Source: Mesorhizobium sp. AR07 (GTDB lineage Bacteria; Pseudomonadota; Alphaproteobacteria; Rhizobiales; Rhizobiaceae). Taken from it: 64,000 nucleotides of DNA. This document shows positions 24,523-32,600 of the stretch, in pieces (position 1 is the stretch's first letter; every line of letters begins with the position of its first letter). A model generated the notes under the pieces. That model was not told the origin of the DNA. It ran no database searches and worked only from the letters and a program-made list of their open reading frames with translations. Location: contig NZ_CP080525.1 in NCBI RefSeq assembly GCF_024746815.1, forward strand, positions 2,480,001-2,544,000, written 5' to 3'. The translations under genes and the position numbers were made by a program.

Positions 24523-25386
24523 AAACGTATTCCTGATCTTGGTATCAGAATTCGCGAACACCTCGTCCGGCACAAAAAAATCGCCGGCCAGCGGCCCGGT
24601 CGCGCCTGGCGCATAGACCGAAAAGTCGCTGACGCCCTCGGCGCGCAGCACCTCCTCATCAATGTAGAAATGGCCGGTGGCCTCGCGCGATGGCCGCATG
24701 AAGATCGCGTGCGCGGCATCGGCCATGATGTCGGGCAAACGGCTCATCGCCGCCACCGTGGCGCCACCGAGCAGATTGCGCACCGCGGCAGTATCGATGG
24801 TCGAGATCGGCCATAGCGAATTGACCGCGATGCCGTCCTTGGCAAACTCAGCGCTCATGCCCAGCGTGCACATCGACATGCCGAATTTGGCCATGGTGTA
24901 GGCGACGTGGTTCTTGAACCATTTGGCCTTCATGTCGAGCGGCGGCGCCAGATTCAGGATGTGAGGATTCTTGGCTAACTTCAGGTGCGGAATGCACATT
25001 TTGGAGACGAGGAACGTGCCGCGCGTGTTGATCTGATGCATCAGGTCGTAGCGCTTCATGTCGGTCTCAAGCGTACCGGTGAGCTGGATGGCGCTGGCAT
25101 TGTTGACACAGATGTCGATGCCGCCGAATTTTTCCACGGTCTTTGAAACCGCCTCGGCAACCTGCGCCTCCTCGCGGATGTCGCAGAGCACGGGCAGTGC
25201 CTTGCCGCCGGCCTGCTCGATCTCTTGCGCCGCCGTGTAGATCGTGCCCGGCAGCTTCGGATGCGGCTCGGCGGTCTTGGCGGCGATCGTTACATTGGCG
25301 CCGTCGCGCGCGGCACGCAGCGCGATCGCCAGCCCGATGCCGCGCGACCCGCCGGAGATGAACAGCGTCTTTCCCTTGAGCGACAT
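24520..25386 (-). CDS. SDR-family oxidoreductase (HSDL2-like)
   Basis: The product is 288 residues from ATG 25386 (MSLKGKTLFISGGSRGIGLA), with GGAGG 9 bases upstream. The NAD(P)-binding glycine motif is GGSRGIG, followed by NNAS near residue 95. The active-site region has an Asn/Leu/Ala-Pro strand and YTMAKFG (Tyr-x3-Lys) near residue 170. The C-terminal SREATGHFYIDEEVLRAEGV matches hydroxysteroid dehydrogenase-like 2 short forms. The substrate is unknown, and lipid or fatty-acyl chemistry is possible. The catalytic Ser position reads LNLAPP, so the triad Ser is not obvious. Confidence 0.85.
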   Translation of the reverse strand: MSLKGKTLFISGGSRGIGLAIALRAARDGANVTIAAKTAEPHPKLPGTIYTAAQEIEQAGGKALPVLCDIREEAQVAEAVSKTVEKFGGIDICVNNASAIQLTGTLETDMKRYDLMHQINTRGTFLVSKMCIPHLKLAKNPHILNLAPPLDMKAKWFKNHVAYTMAKFGMSMCTLGMSAEFAKDGIAVNSLWPISTIDTAAVRNLLGGATVAAMSRLPDIMADAAHAIFMRPSREATGHFYIDEEVLRAEGVSDFSVYAPGATGPLAGDFFVPDEVFANSDTKIRNTF

Positions 25387-25538
25387 TTTTCCTCCGCTAC
25401 CCTTGCACGTCTTTGAGTGATCCTTGCCCGCGTCGCTGCCGGATACAAGAGCTTGCGCGGCGACGCCATGGTGATGCTGCGGAGGCTGGCGTAGGTGAGC
25501 ACAGGAAACCCTTGGATTTAAAGAGCGACCGATATATA

Positions 25539-25566
25539 TTCTATACAAACAGGTAGATTGTAGAAT
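25539..25566 (+). promoter_or_regulatory. Inverted repeat upstream of vapBC
   Basis: TACAA (25544-25548) and TTGTA (25558-25562) lie within an imperfect palindrome TTCTATACAA...TTGTAGAA that reaches the vapB start. AT-rich sequence (GATATATATTC) just upstream suits a -10 region. VapBC complexes usually repress their own promoter through such sites. Confidence 0.5.
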
Positions 25567-25831
25567 GGCTCTGTCCATCAAGAACATGGAAGTCGAACAA
25601 TTGGCACGCGAACTCGCCCGCCGCCGCCGCGTGTCGGTGACGGAGGCGATCCGCCAGAGCCTCGAGCGCGAAGTGGCGCGCGAGCGGCTGGTGCCGCGCG
25701 ACGAAACCGATGACTTGTTTCAACGGTTGATGGCGATTGCCGATAGCGCCGGAAAAGTTCCCAAGCGCGAGAATGCGATGACCGATGACGAAATCCTCGG
25801 ATACGATGAGTTCGGAATCCCAACGAAATGA
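25565..25831 (+). CDS. vapB: VapB-type antitoxin
   Basis: The 88-residue product begins MALSIKNMEVEQLARELARR and has the PSK/VapB helix-turn architecture: RRRRVSVTEAIRQSLEREVA, then a flexible C-terminus ending DDEILGYDEFGIPTK. It should bind both the VapC active site and operator DNA. The stop overlaps the vapC start by 4 bases (ATGA), which sets the stoichiometry by coupling. Confidence 0.9.
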   Translation: MALSIKNMEVEQLARELARRRRVSVTEAIRQSLEREVARERLVPRDETDDLFQRLMAIADSAGKVPKRENAMTDDEILGYDEFGIPTK

Positions 25832-26217
25832 TCATCGATTCCTCGGTCTTGGTCGCCATTCTGCGCATCGAACCAGGCTACGAACGTTTCGTTCTGGCGA
25901 TCGCACAGGCCAAGAGGCGGCTGCTGGCAGCGCCAACCTTCCTCGAAACGACAATGGTGCTCGCAGGGGGCCGGCAAGATGACATCCTGGATCGCCTCGA
26001 TAGCTTCCTGCGCAGCTCCTCGATTGAGACGATCGCCTTTACCGCCGACCACGCCGCCGTCGCCCGCCAAGCGTTCCTGCGCTACGGCAAGGGTCGGCAC
26101 CCGGCGGCGCTGAATTTCGGCGACTGCATCGCCTACGCCACTGCGCGGCTCGAAGCCATGCCACTGCTGTTCAAGGGCGATGATTTCCGGCTGACCGACA
26201 TCGAGGCGGCAATCTGA
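25828..26217 (+). CDS. vapC: VapC-type PIN-domain ribonuclease toxin
   Basis: The 129-residue product has the PIN fold with its acidic residues visible: Asp in MIIDSSVLVAIL, Glu in PTFLETTMVL, Asp in LNFGDCIAYATA, and the final Asp in FKGDDFRLTDI. VapC toxins cut tRNA or rRNA at single sites, and VapB neutralises them. All key residues are present, so the pair is probably active, unlike the ParD remnant 1.3 kb away. Confidence 0.92.
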   Translation: MIIDSSVLVAILRIEPGYERFVLAIAQAKRRLLAAPTFLETTMVLAGGRQDDILDRLDSFLRSSSIETIAFTADHAAVARQAFLRYGKGRHPAALNFGDCIAYATARLEAMPLLFKGDDFRLTDIEAAI

Positions 26218-26910
26218 TTAGACCAGCACCAGCCCCTGCCGCATCGCAATGGCAATGGCATCGGTGCGGTTGGCGGCACCGAGCTTGATCAGGATCGCGG
26301 CGACGTGGAATTTCGCCGTGTGCACGGAAATGTTGAGCCGCCGCGCGATCACCTTGTTGGGGGCGCCTTCGGCCAGCAGCGCCAGCACTTCCGCCTCGCG
26401 CGGCGACAGTGCGGGGCGGGTGGCGGCGCCATCGTCGAGCGGTTCTTCGCCGAACAGCCCGCCGTCGCTTCCGGCTCCGTTGGCTGCATCATCGCGGTCG
26501 AAATCGTCATGGCGATCCGGCGTCGAACGCCCGTCGCTGGACACTCGGTAGCCGGCCGCCGCCAATCTGGCGGCGGCGGCGATCAGCGTTGCATCCGCCC
26601 CCAGGGGTAGAACGGCAAACACCTGGCCTTCGGGCCGGCCAGCGCGGACCGACAGCAGTACCCGTGGCGCGGCGGTATTGCCGCCACCCCTGGCCCGATC
26701 GGTCCATGCCCCGCTGTCCGCAACGGCGTCATCAACGACGGCGACATCGACAATCGCGCCGCCACCAACCAGGACTGGGAGCAGATCGTCAGCCATGGCC
26801 AGCGAGGCTGACAAGCGCTCGGCGCGCGCGGCGTCACGGAGCGCGATCAGCACCACCAGCCGTCGCTCGCCGCCCGCCACCTCCTGCCTTGTCAGCGCCT
26901 CGCTTTCCAT
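26218..26910 (-). CDS. LuxR-family response regulator-like protein
   Basis: The product is 230 residues from ATG 26910 (MESEALTRQEVAGGERRLVV), after GAGAGGATCG. The N-terminal 120 residues have receiver-like strand spacing (LVVLIALR, VDVAVVDDAV, RVLLSVRAG) but no clear phosphorylation pattern. Residues 160-225 are a LuxR/NarL helix-turn-helix (LSPREAEVLALLAEGAPNKVIARRL, NISVHTAKFHVAAILIKLG). A long Asp/Gly-rich linker joins them. It is 8 bp downstream of the degenerate protease gene and is probably co-transcribed with it. Confidence 0.88.
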   Translation of the reverse strand: MESEALTRQEVAGGERRLVVLIALRDAARAERLSASLAMADDLLPVLVGGGAIVDVAVVDDAVADSGAWTDRARGGGNTAAPRVLLSVRAGRPEGQVFAVLPLGADATLIAAAARLAAAGYRVSSDGRSTPDRHDDFDRDDAANGAGSDGGLFGEEPLDDGAATRPALSPREAEVLALLAEGAPNKVIARRLNISVHTAKFHVAAILIKLGAANRTDAIAIAMRQGLVLV

Positions 26911-26918
26911 CGATCCTC

Positions 26919-27791
26919 TCAGCTCAGCGGCTTTTCGCCGATGGTGAGTTGAACATCGCGCTGCTCGCCGCCGCGCACCACTCCAAGCGTCACCGAGACG
27001 CCGGCGCTGTCGGGTCCGAGCCTGCGGATCAGGTCGCGCGGGCCATGCACGGCCTCGCCGTTCCACGCCACGATGATGTCGCCAAGCGAAAGACCGGCGG
27101 CCTTGGCCGGGCCTTCGTCGTCGAGGCTCATCACCATGGCGCCATGCGCGTCGCGGTCGCGCACCGGATGCAGCCCGGCGCCAAGATAGCCGCGGGCGAC
27201 ATGACCCTTTTCGCGCAGGGTCGCCACCGCCCGTTCGATCGTCTCGTAAGGCATGACCAACGCCCGGTGGCGCGGCCCGAACAACAGCATGCCGATCAGC
27301 GCGCCCTTGGCATCGAGCACCGGGCCGCCCTCGAAACGGCCGCCGGCACCGACAGCAAGATTGATGCGCCGGTCGATGGTGCCGCCGCGCATCGAGCGCC
27401 AGGCCGGGCCGACCTCGCCCACCGAACCCGACACAGCCAGCGCCGATCCCCGGCTGTTGCCGATGGCGATGGCGACATTGCCGGGCCGTACCGCATCGGC
27501 CTTGGCCAGCGACGCGGTATTGGACGCACCGGCCGGCTTCAGCAGGGCGACGCCGGTCGAAGGATCGCGGCCGACGAGTTCGGCCTTCACCGTCTCGCCC
27601 GAAGCCAGCGTCAGCTCGATTTCCTCGCCAGCCTCGACGGCCTCCTCGGCGGTGACGAAATAACCGTCGCGCCAATGGAAGGCGCTTGCCGTGCGATGAT
27701 GATGCGTGGCGAAACTCGCCGTTGCCGGTGTCGCCTTGGCGACGAGATCGGCGATGGACTCGGAAAATGCGCTCAGATTGAATTCGCTCAT
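26919..27791 (-). CDS. HtrA-like protein with substituted catalytic triad, plus PDZ domain
   Basis: The product is 290 residues from ATG 27791 (MSEFNLSAFSESIADLVAKA), after CAGGAG. The trypsin-like fold is recognisable by alignment with the divergent intact protease at 28017. The catalytic positions are replaced: His by Glu50 (FVTAEEAVE), Asp by Gly80 (DPSTGVALL) and Ser by Glu154 (GRFEGGPVL). Residues 200-285 form a PDZ domain (GYLGAGLHPV, AGLSLGDIIVAWNGEAV). No signal peptide is visible, so it should be cytoplasmic. It probably binds peptides without cutting them, perhaps as a sensor for the adjacent LuxR protein. Confidence 0.85.
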   Translation of the reverse strand: MSEFNLSAFSESIADLVAKATPATASFATHHHRTASAFHWRDGYFVTAEEAVEAGEEIELTLASGETVKAELVGRDPSTGVALLKPAGASNTASLAKADAVRPGNVAIAIGNSRGSALAVSGSVGEVGPAWRSMRGGTIDRRINLAVGAGGRFEGGPVLDAKGALIGMLLFGPRHRALVMPYETIERAVATLREKGHVARGYLGAGLHPVRDRDAHGAMVMSLDDEGPAKAAGLSLGDIIVAWNGEAVHGPRDLIRRLGPDSAGVSVTLGVVRGGEQRDVQLTIGEKPLS

Positions 27792-27931
27792 AGGGGTCTC
27801 CTGGGTTTCTTGCATAGCCCAGATATCGCTCGACGGCGCGCTCGGAGGTACTCGCCTGACGGCTAGTTGCCGGCTTGACTGGCCATCTGGTCAGGTCGCG
27901 GCGGTTCCAGCCGCTCTGCACATATAGTGCG

Positions 27932-27968
27932 TGTCGCCCAAAAGTGCTCAGCGGTTTTGGGATAACGA
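27932..27968. repeat. Dispersed intergenic palindrome, type a
   Basis: TGTCGCCCAAAAGTG...CGGTTTTGGGATAACGA lies between the divergent protease genes. Near copies occur at 33961-34011 and, reversed, at 53209-53252. The CCCAAAA/TTTTGGG arms form a stem. Such elements are common between genes of rhizobia. Confidence 0.75.
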
Positions 27969-28016
27969 CCCGCACAGGAAAAGACCACGTTACGACCGAA
28001 AACACGGAGCCCGCCG

Positions 28017-28964
28017 ATGGCCCTCGCCGCCACCAAATTCCAATCCGACGACACATTGCTCGACGCCTATTCGACGACGGTCGCTGATGCCGTCGACCGC
28101 ATCGGCCCTGCCGTCTGCCGCATCGAGCGCATTGGCGGTCAGGGCGGCCATGGTTCCGGCTTCGTCATCGCGCCGGACGGGTTGGTCGTCACCAATTTCC
28201 ATGTCGTGGGCGACGCCAAGACGGTGCGTGTCTCGATGCCGGATGGGTCATCCAGCGAAGGCCGCGTGCTTGGCCGCGACCCCGACACCGACATCGCCCT
28301 GGTGCGCGCCGACGGCAGCTTTGCCGATGTCGCGCCGCTGGGCGATTCCAAGCGGCTCAGGCGCGGCCAGATCGCCATTGCCATCGGCAATCCGCTCGGC
28401 TTCGAATGGACCGTCACTTCGGGCGTCGTCTCGGCCCTCGGCCGCTCGATGCGCGCCTCCACTGGCCGGCTGATCGACGACGTCATCCAAACCGACGCCG
28501 CGCTCAACCCCGGCAATTCCGGCGGGCCGCTGGTGTCGTCGGCCGGCGAGGTCATCGGCGTCAACACCGCCATGATCCATGGCGCGCAAGGCATCGCCTT
28601 CGCGGTCGCCTCCAACACCGCCAACTTCGTCATTTCGGAGATCATTCGCTTCGGCCGCGTGCGCCGTGCCTTCATCGGCGTCTCGGCCGATACCACCAAC
28701 CTGCCGCGCCGCGCAGCCCTCCTGTCGCAAGTATCGACCAGCACGGCGGTGCGCCTGCGCAGCGTCGAGAAAGATGGCCCGGCGGCCAAGGCCGGCCTGA
28801 GGGAAGGCGACATCATCGCCGCCATCGACGGCCGTCCGGTCACCGGGGTCGACGACCTGGTGCGCATGCTCGACGCCGAACGCATCGGCCGCGAGACGCT
28901 GTGCACCGTGGTGCGCCGCACCGGCGTCAGCCAGGTGACGGTGATGCCGGCGGCGCGCAGCTGA
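28017..28964 (+). CDS. HtrA/DegP-like serine protease with PDZ domain, cytoplasmic
   Basis: This 315-residue protein has an intact S1C triad: His62 in VVTNFHVVGD, Asp92 in DTDIAL and Ser168 in NPGNSGGPLV. A single C-terminal PDZ domain follows (residues about 225-310, with AGLREGDIIAAIDGRPV). There is no signal peptide, which is unusual since DegP-type proteases normally act in the periplasm. It is transcribed divergently from the degenerate homologue and the LuxR regulator, and GGAG precedes the ATG by 8 bases. Confidence 0.9.
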   Translation: MALAATKFQSDDTLLDAYSTTVADAVDRIGPAVCRIERIGGQGGHGSGFVIAPDGLVVTNFHVVGDAKTVRVSMPDGSSSEGRVLGRDPDTDIALVRADGSFADVAPLGDSKRLRRGQIAIAIGNPLGFEWTVTSGVVSALGRSMRASTGRLIDDVIQTDAALNPGNSGGPLVSSAGEVIGVNTAMIHGAQGIAFAVASNTANFVISEIIRFGRVRRAFIGVSADTTNLPRRAALLSQVSTSTAVRLRSVEKDGPAAKAGLREGDIIAAIDGRPVTGVDDLVRMLDAERIGRETLCTVVRRTGVSQVTVMPAARS

Positions 28965-29101
28965 GGTCTATCGCCGATCGAGCACCCGCCTGAATGCCGA
29001 CATCAGATCGCCGGTCGGAGCGAGTCGGGATCGCATCGGCCTGCCCTGATGTCGATGCTTCGCGACGACATCCGAAGGGCTGCCTGCTTTCACACAAGCA
29101 G

Positions 29102-29323
29102 TTACTTGGAATATTTTGCCTTGCAGGCAGGGCTCAACTCGCTGATGTGCTTCTTGAGGCACGACGCGGCCCGACCCACAGGTGTTTTTGAGCAAAGCCG
29201 CTTGTAATCGGGAGCACAAGGCGATGCGGTGTGCATCGAGTGACCGCCTTTCGCATCCACCAGTCCGGCTGCGAAGAGACCGATGACGGCGGCAAGGCCT
29301 GCAACAGAAACTGCTTTGAACAT
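29102..29323 (-). CDS. Small secreted cysteine-rich protein
   Basis: The 73-residue product has a signal peptide (MFKAVSVAGLAAVIGLFAAG, cleavage near VDAKG). Its 50-residue mature domain has four Cys: SPCAPDYKRLCSKTPVGRAASC and SPACKAKYSK. The C-x8-C and K-H-I-S-E-L-S pattern resembles cysteine-rich GLG1-type repeats. AAGGAG lies 9 bases before the ATG. Two 19-bp direct repeats lie just upstream (29368-29415). The function is unknown. Confidence 0.78.
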   Translation of the reverse strand: MFKAVSVAGLAAVIGLFAAGLVDAKGGHSMHTASPCAPDYKRLCSKTPVGRAASCLKKHISELSPACKAKYSK

Positions 29324-29367
29324 GGATCCCTACTCCTTGAGACGGGGCAGACAAGCACCTTATCCCC

Positions 29368-29415
29368 GGGTAAGCTATTGCTAATGGCTTATGCCTGGGT
29401 AAGCCATTGCTAATG
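29368..29415. promoter_or_regulatory. 19-bp direct repeat upstream of the Cys-rich secreted protein
   Basis: GGGTAAGCTATTGCTAATG at 29368-29386 recurs with one base difference at 29397-29415, a 29-bp period. The pair lies 45-90 bp upstream of the ATG at 29323, a position that suits an activator or repressor binding to same-facing sites. Confidence 0.5.
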
Positions 29416-29489
29416 TTGCACGACTTCGTGATGCTAAGCCGCCGGGCGCGTGCATTGGCAGCAGGACTTTTTTTGCCAGGGCCATTGGT

Positions 29490-29915
29490 TCAATTCCCAG
29501 CCGCACCCTCCGCATATTGCGCCAGGAACGCCTCGCTGGGCGGGATCGGCTTGATGACGTCGATCAGCACGCCATTCGGATCCCTGGTGATGAAATGGCG
29601 TTGGCCGAAGGGCTCGTCGCGTAGCGACCGCAGGATCGGCAGGCCGGCCGAGAGGATCCGCTCGTAGACAGCATCCGGATCGCGGACCTCGAAATTGATC
29701 AGCAGGCCCGATGCGCGTCCCCGCCCCTCTTCGGGGATCGTCTCATGATCGCCCTGGACGATGCCAAGATTGACTCTGCTGTTGTCCACCGATTGCAGAT
29801 GCACGTACCAATCGCTCTCGAACAGCGGCTGGAAGCCGAAATGCTCGACATAGAAAGCCGCCGTGCCGGCGACGTCGCCGGTCATCAACACCGGATAATA
29901 GCTCGTGGTCTTCAT
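29490..29915 (-). CDS. VOC/glyoxalase-family protein
   Basis: The product is 141 residues from ATG 29915 ([20 protein letters not shown]), after GGAGAAGG. It has the paired beta-alpha-beta-beta-beta modules of the VOC superfamily: [20 protein letters not shown] and [19 protein letters not shown]. Metal-ligand positions are plausible, with Glu/His residues in FEV, RHF and LIDVI. Members range from glyoxalases to antibiotic-binding proteins. It is divergent from a TetR regulator with shared twin operators, so its expression is probably induced by the TetR ligand. Confidence 0.85.
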   Translation of the reverse strand: MKTTSYYPVLMTGDVAGTAAFYVEHFGFQPLFESDWYVHLQSVDNSRVNLGIVQGDHETIPEEGRGRASGLLINFEVRDPDAVYERILSAGLPILRSLRDEPFGQRHFITRDPNGVLIDVIKPIPPSEAFLAQYAEGAAGN

Positions 29916-29936
29916 CTTTCCTTCTCCCGTCAAATA

Positions 29937-29982
29937 ACATACAGTCTGCATGTAAATTGAATTAACATACAGGCTGCATGTA
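29937..29982. promoter_or_regulatory. Twin TetR operators
   Basis: ACATACAGTCTGCATGTA (29937-29954) and ACATACAGGCTGCATGTA (29965-29982) are near-palindromes with a 28-bp period. They fill the 66-bp gap between the divergent VOC and TetR genes, and the second reaches the tetR start codon. Binding there would block both promoters. Confidence 0.8.
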
Positions 29983-30608
29983 TGCAACAGGAATCCGCGC
30001 GCCGCTCCAACCGCGACCGCACCGAGGCGACGCGCGCCGACCTGATCGCCGCCGCGCGAAAACTGTTCACCGAAAAATCCTATGCCGAGACCGGCACGCC
30101 CGAGATCGTCGCTGCAGCCGGCGTCACGCGCGGCGCGCTCTACCACCATTTTGCCGACAAGCAGGCGCTGTTTGCAGCCGTGGTCGAGCAGGAGGCAGCG
30201 ACCGTGGCTGACGAGATCGAGCGCGCCTCGCCGCCCGCGCTCGATGCCCGCGACGCGCTGATTGCCGGCTCGGATGCGTATCTTGCCGCCATGCGAGCGC
30301 CCGGCCGCACGCGGCTGCTGTTGCTCGATGGTCCGGCCGTGCTTGGCCGCGCCGCCATGGACGCGATCGACAACCGCCACGGCAACCGCTCGCTGCGCGA
30401 GGGCTTGGTCGCCGCCATGCGGGCGCAGACGATGACGAGATTGCCGGCGGAGGCGCTGACCATGCTGCTCGCTTCCGCCTTCGACCGGGCGGCACTGGCC
30501 ATCGAGGCCGGTTCGTCGCCCAAGGATTACCGCGTCGTTCTCATGGCGCTGATTGATGGACTGTCTCCGGCTCTTCCTCGGGCACCTCGCCCGGTTCGAA
30601 CTCGTTGA
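29982..30608 (+). CDS. TetR-family transcriptional regulator
   Basis: The 208-residue product has a canonical TetR N-terminal helix-turn-helix: [20 protein letters not shown], then [30 protein letters not shown]. The C-terminal helices form the ligand and dimer domain. There is no clear ribosome site, because the operator runs into the start codon, so the transcript may be nearly leaderless. The 3' end overlaps the convergent LysR gene by about 68 bases. Confidence 0.9.
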   Translation: MQQESARRSNRDRTEATRADLIAAARKLFTEKSYAETGTPEIVAAAGVTRGALYHHFADKQALFAAVVEQEAATVADEIERASPPALDARDALIAGSDAYLAAMRAPGRTRLLLLDGPAVLGRAAMDAIDNRHGNRSLREGLVAAMRAQTMTRLPAEALTMLLASAFDRAALAIEAGSSPKDYRVVLMALIDGLSPALPRAPRPVRTR

Positions 30609-31503
30609 AGCAGCCGAGTTGGCGCTTGAACTGCTCGATCAGCCAGGCCGCCGCCGGCTTCGGACTGCGATCGTTGCGGTGCATGGCAAACAGTGGCGAA
30701 CTCACCTCCTTGAAAGGCTCGAGATCGAGTTCCACCAGCCGGCCGCTGGCCAGATCGTCGGCGATCAGCCAGCGCGGTAGCCCGCCCCAACCCAGTCCCT
30801 CGCGCATCAGCGTATGCTTGGTGCGCATATCCGTCAGCCGCCATGTGCGGTAGGCAAAGACGCCGTAATCGCGCCCCTTGGTGCGCTCGGACTGGTCGGT
30901 GACGACGAGCTGGGTGTGTTCGCGCACATCCTCGATCGCCACCGGTTTCGGTAGCAGCGCCAGCGGGTGGCTGGGTGCCGCGGCCGGCACCATCGACATG
31001 AAGCCGATGCGCACAAGATGCACGTCGACCTCGCCGAGCAGACCGCCAATGCCGAGATCGGCCTGTCCATTGACGACATAATCCGGGATCAGGCCGAGCG
31101 TGCCCATATGCAGGCGCAGCATCACGGTCGGGAACTGCGCTTCGAACGCCTTCAACACGCGCACCAGCACCGGCGATGGCAGCGCCACATCGACCGACAG
31201 CGCGACTTCGGCCTCCAGCCCCTGATGGTGGCCGTCGACGCGCGAACGGATACGCTGCAGCACGCCGACCATGCGCCGCGCATCCTCCAGCATCGCCCGG
31301 CCGATCTCGGTCAGCTGCGGCTCGCGCGTGCCGTCGCGCTCGAACAGTTTCAGCCCAAGCTGCGCCTCGAGATTGGCAATGCCATAGCTGATGACGGATT
31401 GCGCGCGGTTGAGCTTGCGGCCGGCGGCCGAGAAACTGCCGGTTTCGGCGACGGTCACAAAGATCTGAAGTTGGTCGAGCGTCGGATTGGGCTGCATGAT
31501 CAT
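30541..31503 (-). CDS. LysR-family transcriptional regulator
   Basis: This protein of about 320 residues has a LysR helix-turn-helix near the N-terminus ([47 protein letters not shown]) and a periplasmic-binding-like effector domain. ATG codons at 31503 and 31497 are both possible starts. It is divergent from an azoreductase gene with a T-N11-A type box between them, so it probably regulates that gene. Its 3' end overlaps the TetR gene on the opposite strand. Confidence 0.9.
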   Translation of the reverse strand: MIMQPNPTLDQLQIFVTVAETGSFSAAGRKLNRAQSVISYGIANLEAQLGLKLFERDGTREPQLTEIGRAMLEDARRMVGVLQRIRSRVDGHHQGLEAEVALSVDVALPSPVLVRVLKAFEAQFPTVMLRLHMGTLGLIPDYVVNGQADLGIGGLLGEVDVHLVRIGFMSMVPAAAPSHPLALLPKPVAIEDVREHTQLVVTDQSERTKGRDYGVFAYRTWRLTDMRTKHTLMREGLGWGGLPRWLIADDLASGRLVELDLEPFKEVSSPLFAMHRNDRSPKPAAAWLIEQFKRQLGCFNEFEPGEVPEEEPETVHQSAP

Positions 31504-31523
31504 ATCCACTTTATGGATGGATA

Positions 31524-31538
31524 GTATAGAAAATATAC
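31524..31538. promoter_or_regulatory. LysR-type operator between lysR and azoR
   Basis: GTATA-GAAAA-TATAC is a 15-bp palindrome in the 107-bp divergent promoter region. It matches the T-N11-A layout expected of a LysR binding site. Confidence 0.6.
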
Positions 31539-31609
31539 CAGTTTTTCAAATGGGTCGATGGCCCCATATCCAGCGAGACAAATTATTTCAAACCCCTGGA
31601 GAGCCCACA

Positions 31610-32245
31610 ATGTCCATCCTTCTCGTCACATCGAGCCCGCGCGGCGCTGCCTCGCACTCGACCCGCATTGCGACTGAATTCGCTGAAAAGCTTGTCGCCG
31701 CCGACCCGTCGAACACGCTTGTCGTGCGCGACCTCGTCGCCAATCCGCTGCCGCATATCGATGCCGACTATGCGACCGGTATCTACACGCCGGCCGAAGC
31801 GCGCACCCCGCGCCAGGCTGAAGTGGTCGGCGTCTCCGACGTCGTGCTCGACGAACTGTTCGCCGCCGACACGGTGATCCTCGCCACCGGCTTCATCAAC
31901 TTCAACATCTCCTCGACGCTGAAGTCATGGGTCGATCACGTAGCCCGCTCCGGCAAGAGCTTTGCCTATGGCGAGAATGGCCCCAAGGGCCTCGTCACCG
32001 GCAAGAAGGTCTACATCGTGCTGGCTTCCGGCGGCATCTATTCCGAGGGTGCGGCCGTGCAGATGGATCACGCCATTCCTTACCTGCGCAGCGTGCTCGG
32101 CTTCATCGGCATGACCGATGTCGACGTCATCCGCATCGAAGGCGTCGGCATGGGTCCTGACGCGGTGACCGCCGCGCTCGCCAAGGCGACCGCCAAGGTC
32201 GATGCCGTGGTGGCGGTGAGCCGGGAAATCGCGGCGGCCGCATAA
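31610..32245 (+). CDS. azoR: FMN-dependent NADH-azoreductase
   Basis: The product is 211 residues from ATG 31610 (MSILLVTSSPRGAASHSTRI), with GGAG 9 bases upstream. It has the flavodoxin-like fold of AzoR: phosphate loop SSPRGAASHST, then FINFNISSTLKSWVDHVARSGKSFAYGENGPKGL and ASGGIYSEG, which contact FMN. It reduces quinones and azo compounds with NADH and protects against electrophile stress. It ends before a strong terminator and is divergent from a LysR regulator. Confidence 0.93.
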   Translation: MSILLVTSSPRGAASHSTRIATEFAEKLVAADPSNTLVVRDLVANPLPHIDADYATGIYTPAEARTPRQAEVVGVSDVVLDELFAADTVILATGFINFNISSTLKSWVDHVARSGKSFAYGENGPKGLVTGKKVYIVLASGGIYSEGAAVQMDHAIPYLRSVLGFIGMTDVDVIRIEGVGMGPDAVTAALAKATAKVDAVVAVSREIAAAA

Positions 32246-32270
32246 AGCGCCGATCATCATCCGCATCGAA

Positions 32271-32297
32271 AGGCAGGCGCCCGCGCCTGCCTTTTTT
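32271..32297 (+). terminator. Rho-independent terminator after azoR
   Basis: AGGCAGGCGC pairs with GCGCCTGCCT (10 bp, 2-base apparent loop that opens to 4), followed by TTTTT. It lies between convergent azoR and azlD. Confidence 0.88.
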
Positions 32298-32300
32298 GTT

Positions 32301-32600
32301 CTAGCCGATCAGGTGTCTCAAAAGACCCGCCGAAGCGACCCCGATCAGCACGGTCGGCAGCATGGAGAGACGCGTTGCGGCGGCAAAAGTGATGGCCAGC
32401 GCCAGAAGGTCGGCGGGATTCCTCGACACGAAGGCCGGCGCGATCACCGAGATCAGCACGCAACCGGGTGCCGCCTCCATCACCGCCGTGGCGCGGGCGC
32501 TGAGCGTGCGGTTACACAGCACGACATAGCCGCCGATCCGGGTCAGATAGGTGACGCCGGCCATCAGCACGATGGTAAGAAGCGTCGTCGCGTCGATCAT
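32301..32600 (-). CDS. azlD: AzlD-family branched-chain amino acid exporter, small subunit
   Basis: The 99-residue product begins MIDATTLLTIVLMAGVTYLT and has three or four hydrophobic segments with the conserved TRIGGYVVL and LPTVLIGVASAGLLRHL. AzlD pairs with AzlC to export branched-chain amino acids or analogues. The start overlaps the azlC stop by 4 bases. Much longer frames over this region are shadows. Confidence 0.9.
   Translation of the reverse strand: MIDATTLLTIVLMAGVTYLTRIGGYVVLCNRTLSARATAVMEAAPGCVLISVIAPAFVSRNPADLLALAITFAAATRLSMLPTVLIGVASAGLLRHLIG

Noticed and set aside
26910..28056. 612-residue fusion of the LuxR regulator with upstream sequence
   Set aside because: The part upstream of 26910 is an Arg-rich out-of-frame reading of the HtrA-like gene. 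A good ribosome site precedes ATG 26910.
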